Of a DNA stretch of 64,000 nucleotides, positions 25,301-38,861 are shown one piece after another (positions within the stretch are counted from its first letter, which is position 1; each line of letters starts with the position of its first letter). Below the pieces are notes generated by a model. It was not told the DNA's origin. It saw only the letters and a list, made by a program, of their open reading frames with translations, and ran no database searches. The stretch is from Sipunculus nudus (lineage: Eukaryota; Annelida; Sipuncula; Golfingiida; Sipunculidae), in the NCBI GenBank assembly GCA_026874595.1, contig CM049319.1:627501-691500 (forward strand). Reading direction: 5' to 3'. A program made the position numbers and the translations under genes.

Positions 25301-27581
25301 TGTTACGGTGTTGAATATATTACTAAGGATACACAATTAAACACGCCAATACAGTCTGCACTGATATTGGGTTGAATATATTATTAAGGCCACACATTAA
25401 AACACGCAACTACTGTCTACAATGTAATGATTTTGGATATATAACTAAGGTCACACAACAGAACACGTCACTACGGTCTATCGAAGACGACACAACAAAA
25501 CACGCCTCTACAGTCTTAACTGTTATGATGTTGGATATATTATTAAGGCCACACATTGAAACACGCCAATACAGTCTGCACTGATATGGGGTTAAATATA
25601 TTACTAAGGCCACACATTAAAACACGCCAATACAGTCTGCACTGTTACGGTGTTGAATATATTACTAAGGATACACAATTAAACACGCCAATACAGTCTG
25701 CACTGATATTGGGTTGAATATATTATTAAGGCCACACATTAAAACACGCAACTACTGTCTACAATGTAATGATTTTGGATATATAACTAAGGTCACACAA
25801 CAGAACACGTCACTACGGTCTATCGAAGACGACACAACAAAACACGCCTCTACAGTCTTAACTGTTATGATGTTGGATATATTATTAAGGCCACACATTG
25901 AAACACGCCAATTCAGTCTGCACTGATATGGGGTTTAATATATTACTAAGGCCACACATTAAAACACGCCAATACAGTCTGAACTGTTACGGTGTTGAAT
26001 ATATTACTAAGGATACACAATTAAACACGCCAATACAGTCTGCACTGATATTGGGTTGAATATATTATTAAGGCCACACATTAAAACACGCAACTACTGT
26101 CTACAATGTAATGATTTTGGATATATAACTAAGGTCACACAACAGAACACGTCACTACGGTCTATCGAAGACGACACAACAAAACACGCCTCTACAGTCT
26201 TAACTGTTATGATGTTGGATATATTATTAAGGCCACACATTGAAACACGCCAATACAGTCTGCACTGTTACGGTGTTGAATATATTACTAAGGATACACA
26301 ATTAAACACGCCAATACAGTCTGCACTGATATTGGGTTGAATATATTATTAAGGCCACACATTAAAACACGCAACTACTGTCTACAATGTAATGATTTTG
26401 GATATATAACTAAGGTCACACAACAGAACACGTCACTACGGTCTATCGAAGACGACACAACAAAACACGCCTCTACAGTCTTAACTGTTATGATGTTGGA
26501 TATATTATTAAGGCCACACATTGAAACACGCCAATACAGTCTGCACTGTTACGGTGTTGAATATATTACTAAGGATACACAATTAAACACGCCAATACAG
26601 TCTGCACTGATATTGGGTTGAATATATTATTAAGGCCACACATTAAAACACGCAACTACTGTCTACAATGTAATGATTTTGGATATATAACTAAGGTCAC
26701 ACAACAGAACACGTCACTACGGTCTATCGAAGACGACACAACAAAACACGCCTCTACAGTCTTAACTGTTATGATGTTGGATATATTATTAAGGCCACAC
26801 ATTGAAACACGCCAATACAGTCTGCACTGATATGGGGTTAAATATATTACTAAGGCCACACATTAAAACACGCCAATACAGTCTGCACTGTTACGGTGTT
26901 GAATATATTACTAAGGATACACAATTAAACACGCCAATCAGTCTGCACTGATACTGGGTTGAATATATTATTAAGGCCACACATTAAAACACGCAACTAC
27001 TATCTACAATGTAATGATTTTGGATATATAACTAAGGTCACACAACAGAACACGTCACTACGGTCTATCGAAGACGACACAACAAAACACGCCTCTACAG
27101 TCTTAACTGTTATGATGTTGGATATATTATTAAGGCCACACATTGAAACACGCCAATACAGTCTGCACTGATATGGGGTTAAATATATTACTAAGGCCAC
27201 ACATTAAAACACGCCAATACAGTATGCACTGTTACGGTGTTGAATATATTACTAAGGATACACAATTAAACACGCCAATACAGTCTGCACTGATATTGGG
27301 TTGAATATATTATTAAGGCCACACATTAAAACACGCAACTACTGTCTACAATGTAATGATTTTGGATATATAACTAAGGTCACACAACAGAACACGTCAC
27401 TACGGTCTATCGAAGACGACACAACAAAACACGCCTCTACAGTCTTAACTGTTATGATGTTGGATATATTATTAAGGCCACACATTGAAACACGCCAATA
27501 CAGTCTGCACTGTTACGGTGTTGAATATATTACTAAGGATACACAATTAAACACGCCAATACAGTCTGCACTGATATTGGG
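22357..27581 (+). repeat. Units 22357-27581, left duplicate
   Basis: Units start at 22357 (464), 22821, 23163, 23444, 23786, 24128 (280), 24408 (341), 24749, 25091, 25372, 25714, 26056, 26337, 26618 (341), 26959 and 27301. Markers: C at 22586, A at 23522 (AAGATCAC), G at 24927 (AAGGCGACA), T at 25913, GAACTGTTAC at 25981 and GATACTGGG near 26951. The unit after the 464-bp unit keeps CAATGAAATG but lacks AAAATACGC. Bases 22908-22909 differ from the right-hand duplicate. Confidence 0.93.
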
Positions 27582-28264
27582 TTGAATATATTATTAAGGC
27601 CACACATTAAAACACGCAACTACTGTCTACAATGTAATGATTTTGGATATATAACTAAGGTCACACAACAGAACACGTCACTACGGTCTATCGAAGACGA
27701 CACAACAAAACACGCCTCTACAGTCTTAACTGTTATGATGTTGGATATATTATTAAGGCCACACATTGAAACACGCCAATACAGTCTGCACTGATATGGG
27801 GTTAAATATATTACTAAGGCCACACATTAAAACACGCCAATACAGTCTGCACTGTTACGGTGTTGAATATATTACTAAGGATACACAATTGAACACGCCA
27901 ATCAGTCTGCACTGATATTGGGTTGAATATATTATTAAGGCCACACATTAAAACACGCAACTACTATCTACAATGTAATGATTTTGGATATATAACTAAG
28001 GTCACACAACAGAACACGTCACTACGGTCTATCGAAGAAGACACAACAAAACACGCCTCTACAGTCTTAACTGTTATGATGTTGGATATATTATTAAGGC
28101 CACACATTGAAACACGCCAATACAGTCTGCACTGATATGGGGTTAAATATATTACTAAGGCCACACATTAAAACACGCCAATACAGTATGCACTGTTACG
28201 GTGTTGAATATATTACTAAGGATACACAATTAAACACGCCAATACAGTCTGCACTGATATTGGG
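27582..28264 (+). repeat. Units 341-342, second copy of a two-unit block
   Basis: Units start at 27582 and 27923. They share TTGAACACGCCAATCAG, CTATCT and the AAGAAGAC variant with the units at 12588 and 12929, and differ from the neighbouring 26618/26959 pair. This is the point where the left duplicate stops matching the right one, which instead has a 281-bp and then a 464-bp unit at 49132 and 49413. Confidence 0.9.
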
Positions 28265-29411
28265 TTGAATATATTATTAAGGCCACACATTAAAACACGC
28301 AACTACTGTCTACAATGTAATGATTTTGGATATATAACTAAGGTCACACAACAGAACACGTCACTACGGTCTATCGAAGACGACACAACAAAACACGCCT
28401 CTACAGTCTTAACTGTTATGATGTTGGATATATTATTAAGGCCACACATTGAAACACGCCAATACAGTCTGCACTGATATGGGGTTAAATATATTACTAA
28501 GGCCACACATTAAAACACGCCAATACAGTCTGCACTGTTACGGTGTTGAATATATTACTAAGGATACACAATTAAACACGCCAATACAGTCTGCACTGAT
28601 ATTGGGTTGAATATATTATTAAGGCCACACATTAAAACACGCCAATACAGTCTGCACTGTTACGGTGTTGAATATATTACTAAGGATACACAATTAAACA
28701 CGCCAATACAGTCTGCACTGATATTGGGTTGAATATATTATTAAGGCCACACATTAAAATACGCAACTACTGTCTACAATGAAATGATTTTGGATATATA
28801 ACTAAGGTCACACAACAGAACACGTCACTACGGTCTATCGAAGACGACACAACAAAACACGCCTCTACAGTCTTAACTGTTATGATGTTGGATATATTAT
28901 TAAGGCCACACATTGAAACACGCCAATACAGTCTGCACTGATATGGGGTTAAATATATTACTAAGGCCACACATTAAAACACGCCAATACAGTCTGCACT
29001 GTTACGGTGTTGAATATATTACTAAGGATACACAATTAAACACGCCAATACAGTCTGCACTGATATTGGGTTGAATATATTATTAAGGCCACACATTAAA
29101 ACACGCAACTACTGTCTACAATGTAATGATTTTGGATATATAACTAAGGTCACACAACAGAACACGTCACTACGGTCTATCGAAGACGACACAACAAAAC
29201 ACGCCTCTACAGTCTTAACTGTTATGATGTTGGATATATTATTAAGGCCACACATTGAAACACGCCAATACAGTCTGCACTGATATGGGGTTAAATATAT
29301 TACTAAGGCCACACATTAAAACACGCCAATACAGTCTGCACTGTTACGGTGTTGAATATATTACTAAGGATACACAATTAAACACGCCAATCAGTCTGCA
29401 CTGATATTGGG
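28265..29411 (+). repeat. Units 464-342-341, repeat of 13833-14979
   Basis: Units start at 28265, 28729 and 29071 and match the block at 13833 at offset 14,432, including the AAAATACGC/CAATGAAATG marker. This begins a partial third copy of the duplicated segment. Confidence 0.92.
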
Positions 29412-31743
29412 TTGAATATATTATTAAGGCCACACATTAAAACACGCAACTACTGTCTACAATGTAATGATTTTGGATATATAACTAAGGTCACACAACA
29501 GAACACGTCACTACGGTCTATCGAAGACGACACAACAAAACACGCCTCTACAGTCTTAACTGTTATGATGTTGGATATATTATTAAGGCCACACATTGAA
29601 ACACGCCAATACAGTCTGCACTGATATGGGGTTAAATATATTACTAAGGCCACACATTAAAACACGCCAATACAGTATGCACTGTTACGGTGTTGAATAT
29701 ATTACTAAGGATACACAATTAAACACGCCAATACAGTCTGCACTGATATTGGGTTGAATATATTATTAAGGCCACACATTAAAACACGCAACTACTGTCT
29801 ACAATGTAATGATTTTGGATATATAACTAAGGTCACACAACAGAACACGTCACTACGGTCTATCGAAGACGACACAACAAAACACGCCTCTACAGTCTTA
29901 ACTGTTATGATGTTGGATATATTATTAAGGCCACACATTGAAACACGCCAATACAGTCTGCACTGTTACGGTGTTGAATATATTACTAAGGATACACAAT
30001 TAAACACGCCAATACAGTCTGCACTGATATTGGGTTGAATATATTATTAAGGCCACACATTAAAACACGCAACTACTGTCTACAATGTAATGATTTTGGA
30101 TATATAACTAAGGTCACACAACAGAACACGTCACTACGGTCTATCGAAGACGACACAACAAAACACGCCTCTACAGTCTTAACTGTTATGATGTTGGATA
30201 TATTATTAAGGCCACACATTGAAACACGCCAATACAGTCTGCACTGTTACGGTGTTGAATATATTACTAAGGATACACAATTAAACACGCCAATACAGTC
30301 TGCACTGATATTGGGTTGAATATATTATTAAGGCCACACATTAAAACACGCAACTACTGTCTACAATGTAATGATTTTGGATATATAACTAAGGTCACAC
30401 AACAGAACACGTCACTACGGTCTATCGAAGACGACACAACAAAACACGCCTCTACAGTCTTAACTGTTATGATGTTGGATATATTATTAAGGCCACACAT
30501 TGAAACACGCCAATACAGTCTGCACTGTTACGGTGTTGAATATATTACTAAGGATACACAATTAAACACGCCAATACAGTCTGCACTGATATTGGGTTGA
30601 ATATATTATTAAGGCCACACATTAAAACACGCAACTACTGTCTACAATGTAATGATTTTGGATATATAACTAAGGTCACACAACAGAACACGTCACTACG
30701 GTCTATCGAAGACGACACAACAAAACACGCCTCTACAGTCTTAACTGTTATGATGTTGGATATATTATTAAGGCCACACATTGAAACACGCCAATACAGT
30801 CTGCACTGATATGGGGTTAAATATATTACTAAGGCCACACATTAAAACACGCCAATACAGTCTGCACTGTTACGGTGTTGAATATATTACTAAGGATACA
30901 CAATTAAACACGCCAATACAGTCTGCACTGATATTGGGTTGAATATATTATTAAGGCCACACATTAAAACACGCCAATACAGTCTGCACTGTTACGGTGT
31001 TGAATATATTACTAAGGATACACAATTAAACACGCCAATACAGTCTGCACTGATATTGGGTTGAATATATTATTAAGGCCACACATTAAAATACGCAACT
31101 ACTGTCTACAATGAAATGATTTTGGATATATAACTAAGGTCACACAACAGAACACGTCACTACGGTCTATCGAAGACGACACAACAAAACACGCCTCTAC
31201 AGTCTTAACTGTTATGATGTTGGATATATTATTAAGGCCACACATTGAAACACGCCAATACAGTCTGCACTGATATGGGGTTAAATATATTACTAAGGCC
31301 ACACATTAAAACACGCCAATACAGTCTGCACTGTTACGGTGTTGAATATATTACTAAGGATACACAATTAAACACGCCAATACAGTCTGCACTGATATTG
31401 GGTTGAATATATTATTAAGGCCACACATTAAAACACGCAACTACTGTCTACAATGTAATGATTTTGGATATATAACTAAGGTCACACAACAGAACACGTC
31501 ACTACGGTCTATCGAAGACGACACAACAAAACACGCCTCTACAGTCTTAACTGTTATGATGTTGGATATATTATTAAGGCCACACATTGAAACACGCCAA
31601 TACAGTCTGCACTGATATGGGGTTAAATATATTACTAAGGCCACACATTAAAACACGCCAATACAGTCTGCACTGTTACGGTGTTGAATATATTACTAAG
31701 GATACACAATTAAACACGCCAATCAGTCTGCACTGATATTGGG
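29412..31743 (+). repeat. 2,332-bp super-unit, tandem copy 1
   Basis: Units start at 29412, 29754, 30035, 30316, 30597 (464), 31061 and 31403 (341). The order is identical to 14980-17311 at offset 14,432. It is the first of four consecutive related super-units running to 38861. Confidence 0.93.
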
Positions 31744-34075
31744 TTGAATATATTATTAAGGCCACACATTAAAACACGCAACTACTGTCTACAATGTAAT
31801 GATTTTGGATATATAACTAAGGTCACACAACAGAACACGTCACTACGGTCTATCGAAGACGACACAACAAAACACGCCTCTACAGTCTTAACTGTTATGA
31901 TGTTGGATATATTATTAAGGCCACACATTGAAACACGCCAATACAGTCTGCACTGATATGGGGTTAAATATATTACTAAGGCCACACATTAAAACACGCC
32001 AATACAGTATGCACTGTTACGGTGTTGAATATATTACTAAGGATACACAATTAAACACGCCAATACAGTCTGCACTGATATTGGGTTGAATATATTATTA
32101 AGGCCACACATTAAAACACGCAACTACTGTCTACAATGTAATGATTTTGGATATATAACTAAGGTCACACAACAGAACACGTCACTACGGTCTATCGAAG
32201 ACGACACAACAAAACACGCCTCTACAGTCTTAACTGTTATGATGTTGGATATATTATTAAGGCCACACATTGAAACACGCCAATACAGTCTGCACTGTTA
32301 CGGTGTTGAATATATTACTAAGGATACACAATTAAACACGCCAATACAGTCTGCACTGATATTGGGTTGAATATATTATTAAGGCCACACATTAAAACAC
32401 GCAACTACTGTCTACAATGTAATGATTTTGGATATATAACTAAGGTCACACAACAGAACACGTCACTACGGTCTATCGAAGACGACACAACAAAACACGC
32501 CTCTACAGTCTTAACTGTTATGATGTTGGATATATTATTAAGGCCACACATTGAAACACGCCAATACAGTCTGCACTGTTACGGTGTTGAATATATTACT
32601 AAGGATACACAATTAAACACGCCAATACAGTCTGCACTGATATTGGGTTGAATATATTATTAAGGCCACACATTAAAACACGCAACTACTGTCTACAATG
32701 TAATGATTTTGGATATATAACTAAGGTCACACAACAGAACACGTCACTACGGTCTATCGAAGACGACACAACAAAACACGCCTCTACAGTCTTAACTGTT
32801 ATGATGTTGGATATATTATTAAGGCCACACATTGAAACACGCCAATACAGTCTGCACTGTTACGGTGTTGAATATATTACTAAGGATACACAATTAAACA
32901 CGCCAATACAGTCTGCACTGATATTGGGTTGAATATATTATTAAGGCCACACATTAAAACACGCAACTACTGTCTACAATGTAATGATTTTGGATATATA
33001 ACTAAGGTCACACAACAGAACACGTCACTACGGTCTATCGAAGACGACACAACAAAACACGCCTCTACAGTCTTAACTGTTATGATGTTGGATATATTAT
33101 TAAGGCCACACATTGAAACACGCCAATACAGTCTGCACTGATATGGGGTTAAATATATTACTACGGCCACACATTAAAACACGCCAATACAGTCTGCACT
33201 GTTACGGTGTTGAATATATTACTAAGGATACACAATTAAACACGCCAATACAGTCTGCACTGATATTGGGTTGAATATATTATTAAGGCCACACATTAAA
33301 ACACGCCAATACAGTCTGCACTGTTACGGTGTTGAATATATTACTAAGGATACACAATTAAACACGCCAATACAGTCTGCACTGATATTGGGTTGAATAT
33401 ATTATTAAGGCCACACATTAAAATACGCAACTACTGTCTACAATGAAATGATTTTGGATATATAACTAAGGTCACACAACAGAACACGTCACTACGGTCT
33501 ATCGAAGACGACACAACAAAACACGCCTCTACAGTCTTAACTGTTATGATGTTGGATATATTATTAAGGCCACACATTGAAACACGCCAATACAGTCTGC
33601 ACTGATATGGGGTTAAATATATTACTAAGGCCACACATTAAAACACGCCAATACAGTCTGCACTGTTACGGTGTTGAATATATTACTAAGGATACACAAT
33701 TAAACACGCCAATACAGTCTGCACTGATATTGGGTTGAATATATTATTAAGGCCACACATTAAAACACGCAACTACTGTCTACAATGTAATGATTTTGGA
33801 TATATAACTAAGGTCACACAACAGAACACGTCACTACGGTCTATCGAAGACGACACAACAAAACACGCCTCTACAGTCTTAACTGTTATGATGTTGGATA
33901 TATTATTAAGGCCACACATTGAAACACGCCAATACAGTCTGCACTGATATGGGGTTAAATATATTACTAAGGCCACACATTAAAACACGCCAATACAGTC
34001 TGCACTGTTACGGTGTTGAATATATTACTAAGGATACACAATTAAACACGCCAATCAGTCTGCACTGATATTGGG
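31744..34075 (+). repeat. 2,332-bp super-unit, tandem copy 2
   Basis: Units start at 31744, 32086, 32367, 32648, 32929 (464), 33393 and 33735 (341). It is the same as the preceding copy apart from a private A-to-C at 33164 (CTACGGCC) in d of the 464-bp unit. There is no counterpart at this position in the segment at 14.1-18.9 kb, so this copy is the net gain of one super-unit. Confidence 0.93.
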
Positions 34076-36529
34076 TTGAATATATTATTAAGGCCACACA
34101 TTAAAACACGCAACTACTGTCTACAATGTAATGATTTTGGATATATAACTAAGGTCACACAACAGAACACGTCACTACGGTCTATCGAAGACGACACAAC
34201 AAAACACGCCTCTACAGTCTTAACTGTTATGATGTTGGATATATTATTAAGGCCACACATTGAAACACGCCAATACAGTCTGCACTGATATGGGGTTAAA
34301 TATATTACTAAGGCCACACATTAAAACACGCCAATACAGTATGCACTGTTACGGTGTTGAATATATTACTAAGGATACACAATTAAACACGCCAATACAG
34401 TCTGCACTGATATTGGGTTGAATATATTATTAAGGCCACACATTAAAACACGCAACTACTGTCTACAATGTAATGATTTTGGATATATAACTAAGGTCAC
34501 ACAACAGAACACGTCACTACGGTCTATCGAAGACGACACAACAAAACACGCCTCTACAGTCTTAACTGTTATGATGTTGGATATATTATTAAGGCCACAC
34601 ATTGAAACACGCCAATACAGTCTGCACTGTTACGGTGTTGAATATATTACTAAGGATACACAATTAAACACGCCAATACAGTCTGCACTGATATTGGGTT
34701 GAATATATTATTAAGGCCACACATTAAAACACGCAACTACTGTCTACAATGTAATGATTTTGGATATATAACTAAGGTCACACAACAGAACACGTCACTA
34801 CGGTCTATCGAAGACGACACAACAAAACACGCCTCTACAGTCTTAACTGTTATGATGTTGGATATATTATTAAGGCCACACATTGAAACACGCCAATACA
34901 GTCTGCACTGATATGAGGTTAAATATATTACTAAGGCCACACATTAAAACACGCCAATACAGTCTGCACTGTTACGGTGTTGAATATATTACTAAGGATA
35001 CACAATTAAACACGCCAATACAGTCTGCACTGATATTGGGTTGAATATATTATTAAGGCCACACATTAAAACACGCAACTACTGTCTACAATGTAATGAT
35101 TTTGGATATATAACTAAGGTCACACAACAGAACACGTCACTACGGTCTATCGAAGACGACACAACAAAACACGCCTCTACAGTCTTAACTGTTATGATGT
35201 TGGATATATTATTAAGGCCACACATTGAAACACGCCAATACAGTCTGCACTGATATGGGGTTAAATATATTACTAAGGCCACACATTAAAACACGCCAAT
35301 ACAGTCTGCACTGTTACGGTGTTGAATATATTACTAAGGATACACAATTAAACACGCCAATACAGTCTGCACTGATATTGGGTTGAATATATTATTAAGG
35401 CCACACATTAAAACACGCAACTACTGTCTACAATGTAATGATTTTGGATATATAACTAAGGTCACACAACAGAACACGTCACTACGGTCTATCGAAGACG
35501 ACACAACAAAACACGCCTCTACAGTCTTAACTGTTATGATGTTGGATATATTATTAAGGCCACACATTGAAACACGCCAATACAGTCTGCACTGTTACGG
35601 TGTTGAATATATTACTAAGGATACACAATTAAACACGCCAATACAGTCTGCACTGATATTGGGTTGAATATATTACTAAGGATACACAATTAAACACGCC
35701 AATACAGTCTGCACTGATATTGGGTTGAATATATTATTAAGGCCACACATTAAAACACGCCAATACAGTCTGCACTGTTACGGTGTTGAATATATTACTA
35801 AGGATACACAATTAAACACGCCAATACAGTCTGCACTGATATTGGGTTGAATATATTATTAAGGCCACACATTAAAATACGCAACTACTGTCTACAATGA
35901 AATGATTTTGGATATATAACTAAGGTCACACAACAGAACACGTCACTACGGTCTATCGAAGACGACACAACAAAACACGCCTCTACAGTCTTAACTGTTA
36001 TGATGTTGGATATATTATTAAGGCCACACATTGAAACACGCCAATACAGTCTGCACTGATATGGGGTTAAATATATTACTAAGGCCACACATTAAAACAC
36101 GCCAATACAGTCTGCACTGTTACGGTGTTGAATATATTACTAAGGATACACAATTAAACACGCCAATACAGTCTGCACTGATATTGGGTTGAATATATTA
36201 TTAAGGCCACACATTAAAACACGCAACTACTGTCTACAATGTAATGATTTTGGATATATAACTAAGGTCACACAACAGAACACGTCACTACGGTCTATCG
36301 AAGACGACACAACAAAACACGCCTCTACAGTCTTAACTGTTATGATGTTGGATATATTATTAAGGCCACACATTGAAACACGCCAATACAGTCTGCACTG
36401 ATATGGGGTTAAATATATTACTAAGGCCACACATTAAAACACGCCAATACAGTCTGCACTGTTACGGTGTTGAATATATTACTAAGGATACACAATTAAA
36501 CACGCCAATCAGTCTGCACTGATATTGGG
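34076..36529 (+). repeat. Chimeric 2,454-bp super-unit
   Basis: Units start at 34076 (342), 34418 (281), 34699 (342, with the GAGGTTAAAT marker), 35041 (342), 35383 (281 plus three extra monomers, 464 in total), 35847 (342) and 36189 (341). The first 1,588 bp match 17312-18899. After 35664 the sequence matches 14114 onward. The super-unit is therefore a join between two different places of the duplicated segment. Confidence 0.9.
35664..35846 (+). repeat. Three extra monomers e - a/d - e at a crossover junction
   Basis: The 281-bp unit at 35383 ends with e at 35603-35663, then a second e follows directly at 35664-35724. An a/d hybrid (35725-35785) and a third e (35786-35846) come next. Elsewhere e is followed by a or an a-headed monomer. 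The e-e join is a one-monomer register slip, and the two possible parents share TTGAATATATTA exactly at this point. Confidence 0.9.
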
Positions 36530-38861
36530 TTGAATATATTATTAAGGCCACACATTAAAACACGCAACTACTGTCTACAATGTAATGATTTTGGATATAT
36601 AACTAAGGTCACACAACAGAACACGTCACTACGGTCTATCGAAGACGACACAACAAAACACGCCTCTACAGTCTTAACTGTTATGATGTTGGATATATTA
36701 TTAAGGCCACACATTGAAACACGCCAATACAGTCTGCACTGATATGGGGTTAAATATATTACTAAGGCCACACATTAAAACACGCCAATACAGTATGCAC
36801 TGTTACGGTGTTGAATATATTACTAAGGATACACAATTAAACACGCCAATACAGTCTGCACTGATATTGGGTTGAATATATTATTAAGGCCACACATTAA
36901 AACACGCAACTACTGTCTACAATGTAATGATTTTGGATATATAACTAAGGTCACACAACAGAACACGTCACTACGGTCTATCGAAGACGACACAACAAAA
37001 CACGCCTCTACAGTCTTAACTGTTATGATGTTGGATATATTATTAAGGCCACACATTGAAACACGCCAATACAGTCTGCACTGTTACGGTGTTGAATATA
37101 TTACTAAGGATACACAATTAAACACGCCAATACAGTCTGCACTGATATTGGGTTGAATATATTATTAAGGCCACACATTAAAACACGCAACTACTGTCTA
37201 CAATGTAATGATTTTGGATATATAACTAAGGTCACACAACAGAACACGTCACTACGGTCTATCGAAGACGACACAACAAAACACGCCTCTACAGTCTTAA
37301 CTGTTATGATGTTGGATATATTATTAAGGCCACACATTGAAACACGCCAATACAGTCTGCACTGTTACGGTGTTGAATATATTACTAAGGATACACAATT
37401 AAACACGCCAATACAGTCTGCACTGATATTGGGTTGAATATATTATTAAGGCCACACATTAAAACACGCAACTACTGTCTACAATGTAATGATTTTGGAT
37501 ATATAACTAAGGTCACACAACAGAACACGTCACTACGGTCTATCGAAGACGACACAACAAAACACGCCTCTACAGTCTTAACTGTTATGATGTTGGATAT
37601 ATTATTAAGGCCACACATTGAAACACGCCAATACAGTCTGCACTGTTACGGTGTTGAATATATTACTAAGGATACACAATTAAACACGCCAATACAGTCT
37701 GCACTGATATTGGGTTGAATATATTATTAAGGCCACACATTAAAACACGCAACTACTGTCTACAATGTAATGATTTTGGATATATAACTAAGGTCACACA
37801 ACAGAACACGTCACTACGGTCTATCGAAGACGACACAACAAAACACGCCTCTACAGTCTTAACTGTTATGATGTTGGATATATTATTAAGGCCACACATT
37901 GAAACACGCCAATACAGTCTGCACTGATATGGGGTTAAATATATTACTAAGGCCACACATTAAAACACGCCAATACAGTCTGCACTGTTACGGTGTTGAA
38001 TATATTACTAAGGATACACAATTAAACACGCCAATACAGTCTGCACTGATATTGGGTTGAATATATTATTAAGGCCACACATTAAAACACGCCAATACAG
38101 TCTGCACTGTTACGGTGTTGAATATATTACTAAGGATACACAATTAAACACGCCAATACAGTCTGCACTGATATTGGGTTGAATATATTATTAAGGCCAC
38201 ACATTAAAATACGCAACTACTGTCTACAATGAAATGATTTTGGATATATAACTAAGGTCACACAACAGAACACGTCACTACGGTCTATCGAAGACGACAC
38301 AACAAAACACGCCTCTACAGTCTTAACTGTTATGATGTTGGATATATTATTAAGGCCACACATTGAAACACGCCAATACAGTCTGCACTGATATGGGGTT
38401 AAATATATTACTAAGGCCACACATTAAAACACGCCAATACAGTCTGCACTGTTACGGTGTTGAATATATTACTAAGGATACACAATTAAACACGCCAATA
38501 CAGTCTGCACTGATATTGGGTTGAATATATTATTAAGGCCACACATTAAAACACGCAACTACTGTCTACAATGTAATGATTTTGGATATATAACTAAGGT
38601 CACACAACAGAACACGTCACTACGGTCTATCGAAGACGACACAACAAAACACGCCTCTACAGTCTTAACTGTTATGATGTTGGATATATTATTAAGGCCA
38701 CACATTGAAACACGCCAATACAGTCTGCACTGATATGGGGTTAAATATATTACTAAGGCCACACATTAAAACACGCCAATACAGTCTGCACTGTTACGGT
38801 GTTGAATATATTACTAAGGATACACAATTAAACACGCCAATCAGTCTGCACTGATATTGGG
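36530..38861 (+). repeat. 2,332-bp super-unit, tandem copy 4
   Basis: Units start at 36530, 36872, 37153, 37434, 37715 (464), 38179 and 38521 (341). It corresponds to 14980-17311 at offset 21,550 and lies inside the right-hand copy of the large duplication. Confidence 0.93.

Larger units (their letters stand above)
14114..27581 (+). repeat. Large segmental duplication within the array, left copy
   Basis: This is paired with 35664-49131, offset 21,550 bp, length 13,468 bp. Unit order and every rare single-base marker I followed agree. The only difference I noticed is the two-base change at 22908-22909. The left edge is sharp (d here against e there just upstream). The right edge is soft: both copies continue alike into the next unit until about 27792/49342, where one reads CACTGATATGGGG and the other CACTGTTACGG. 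Confidence 0.9.
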
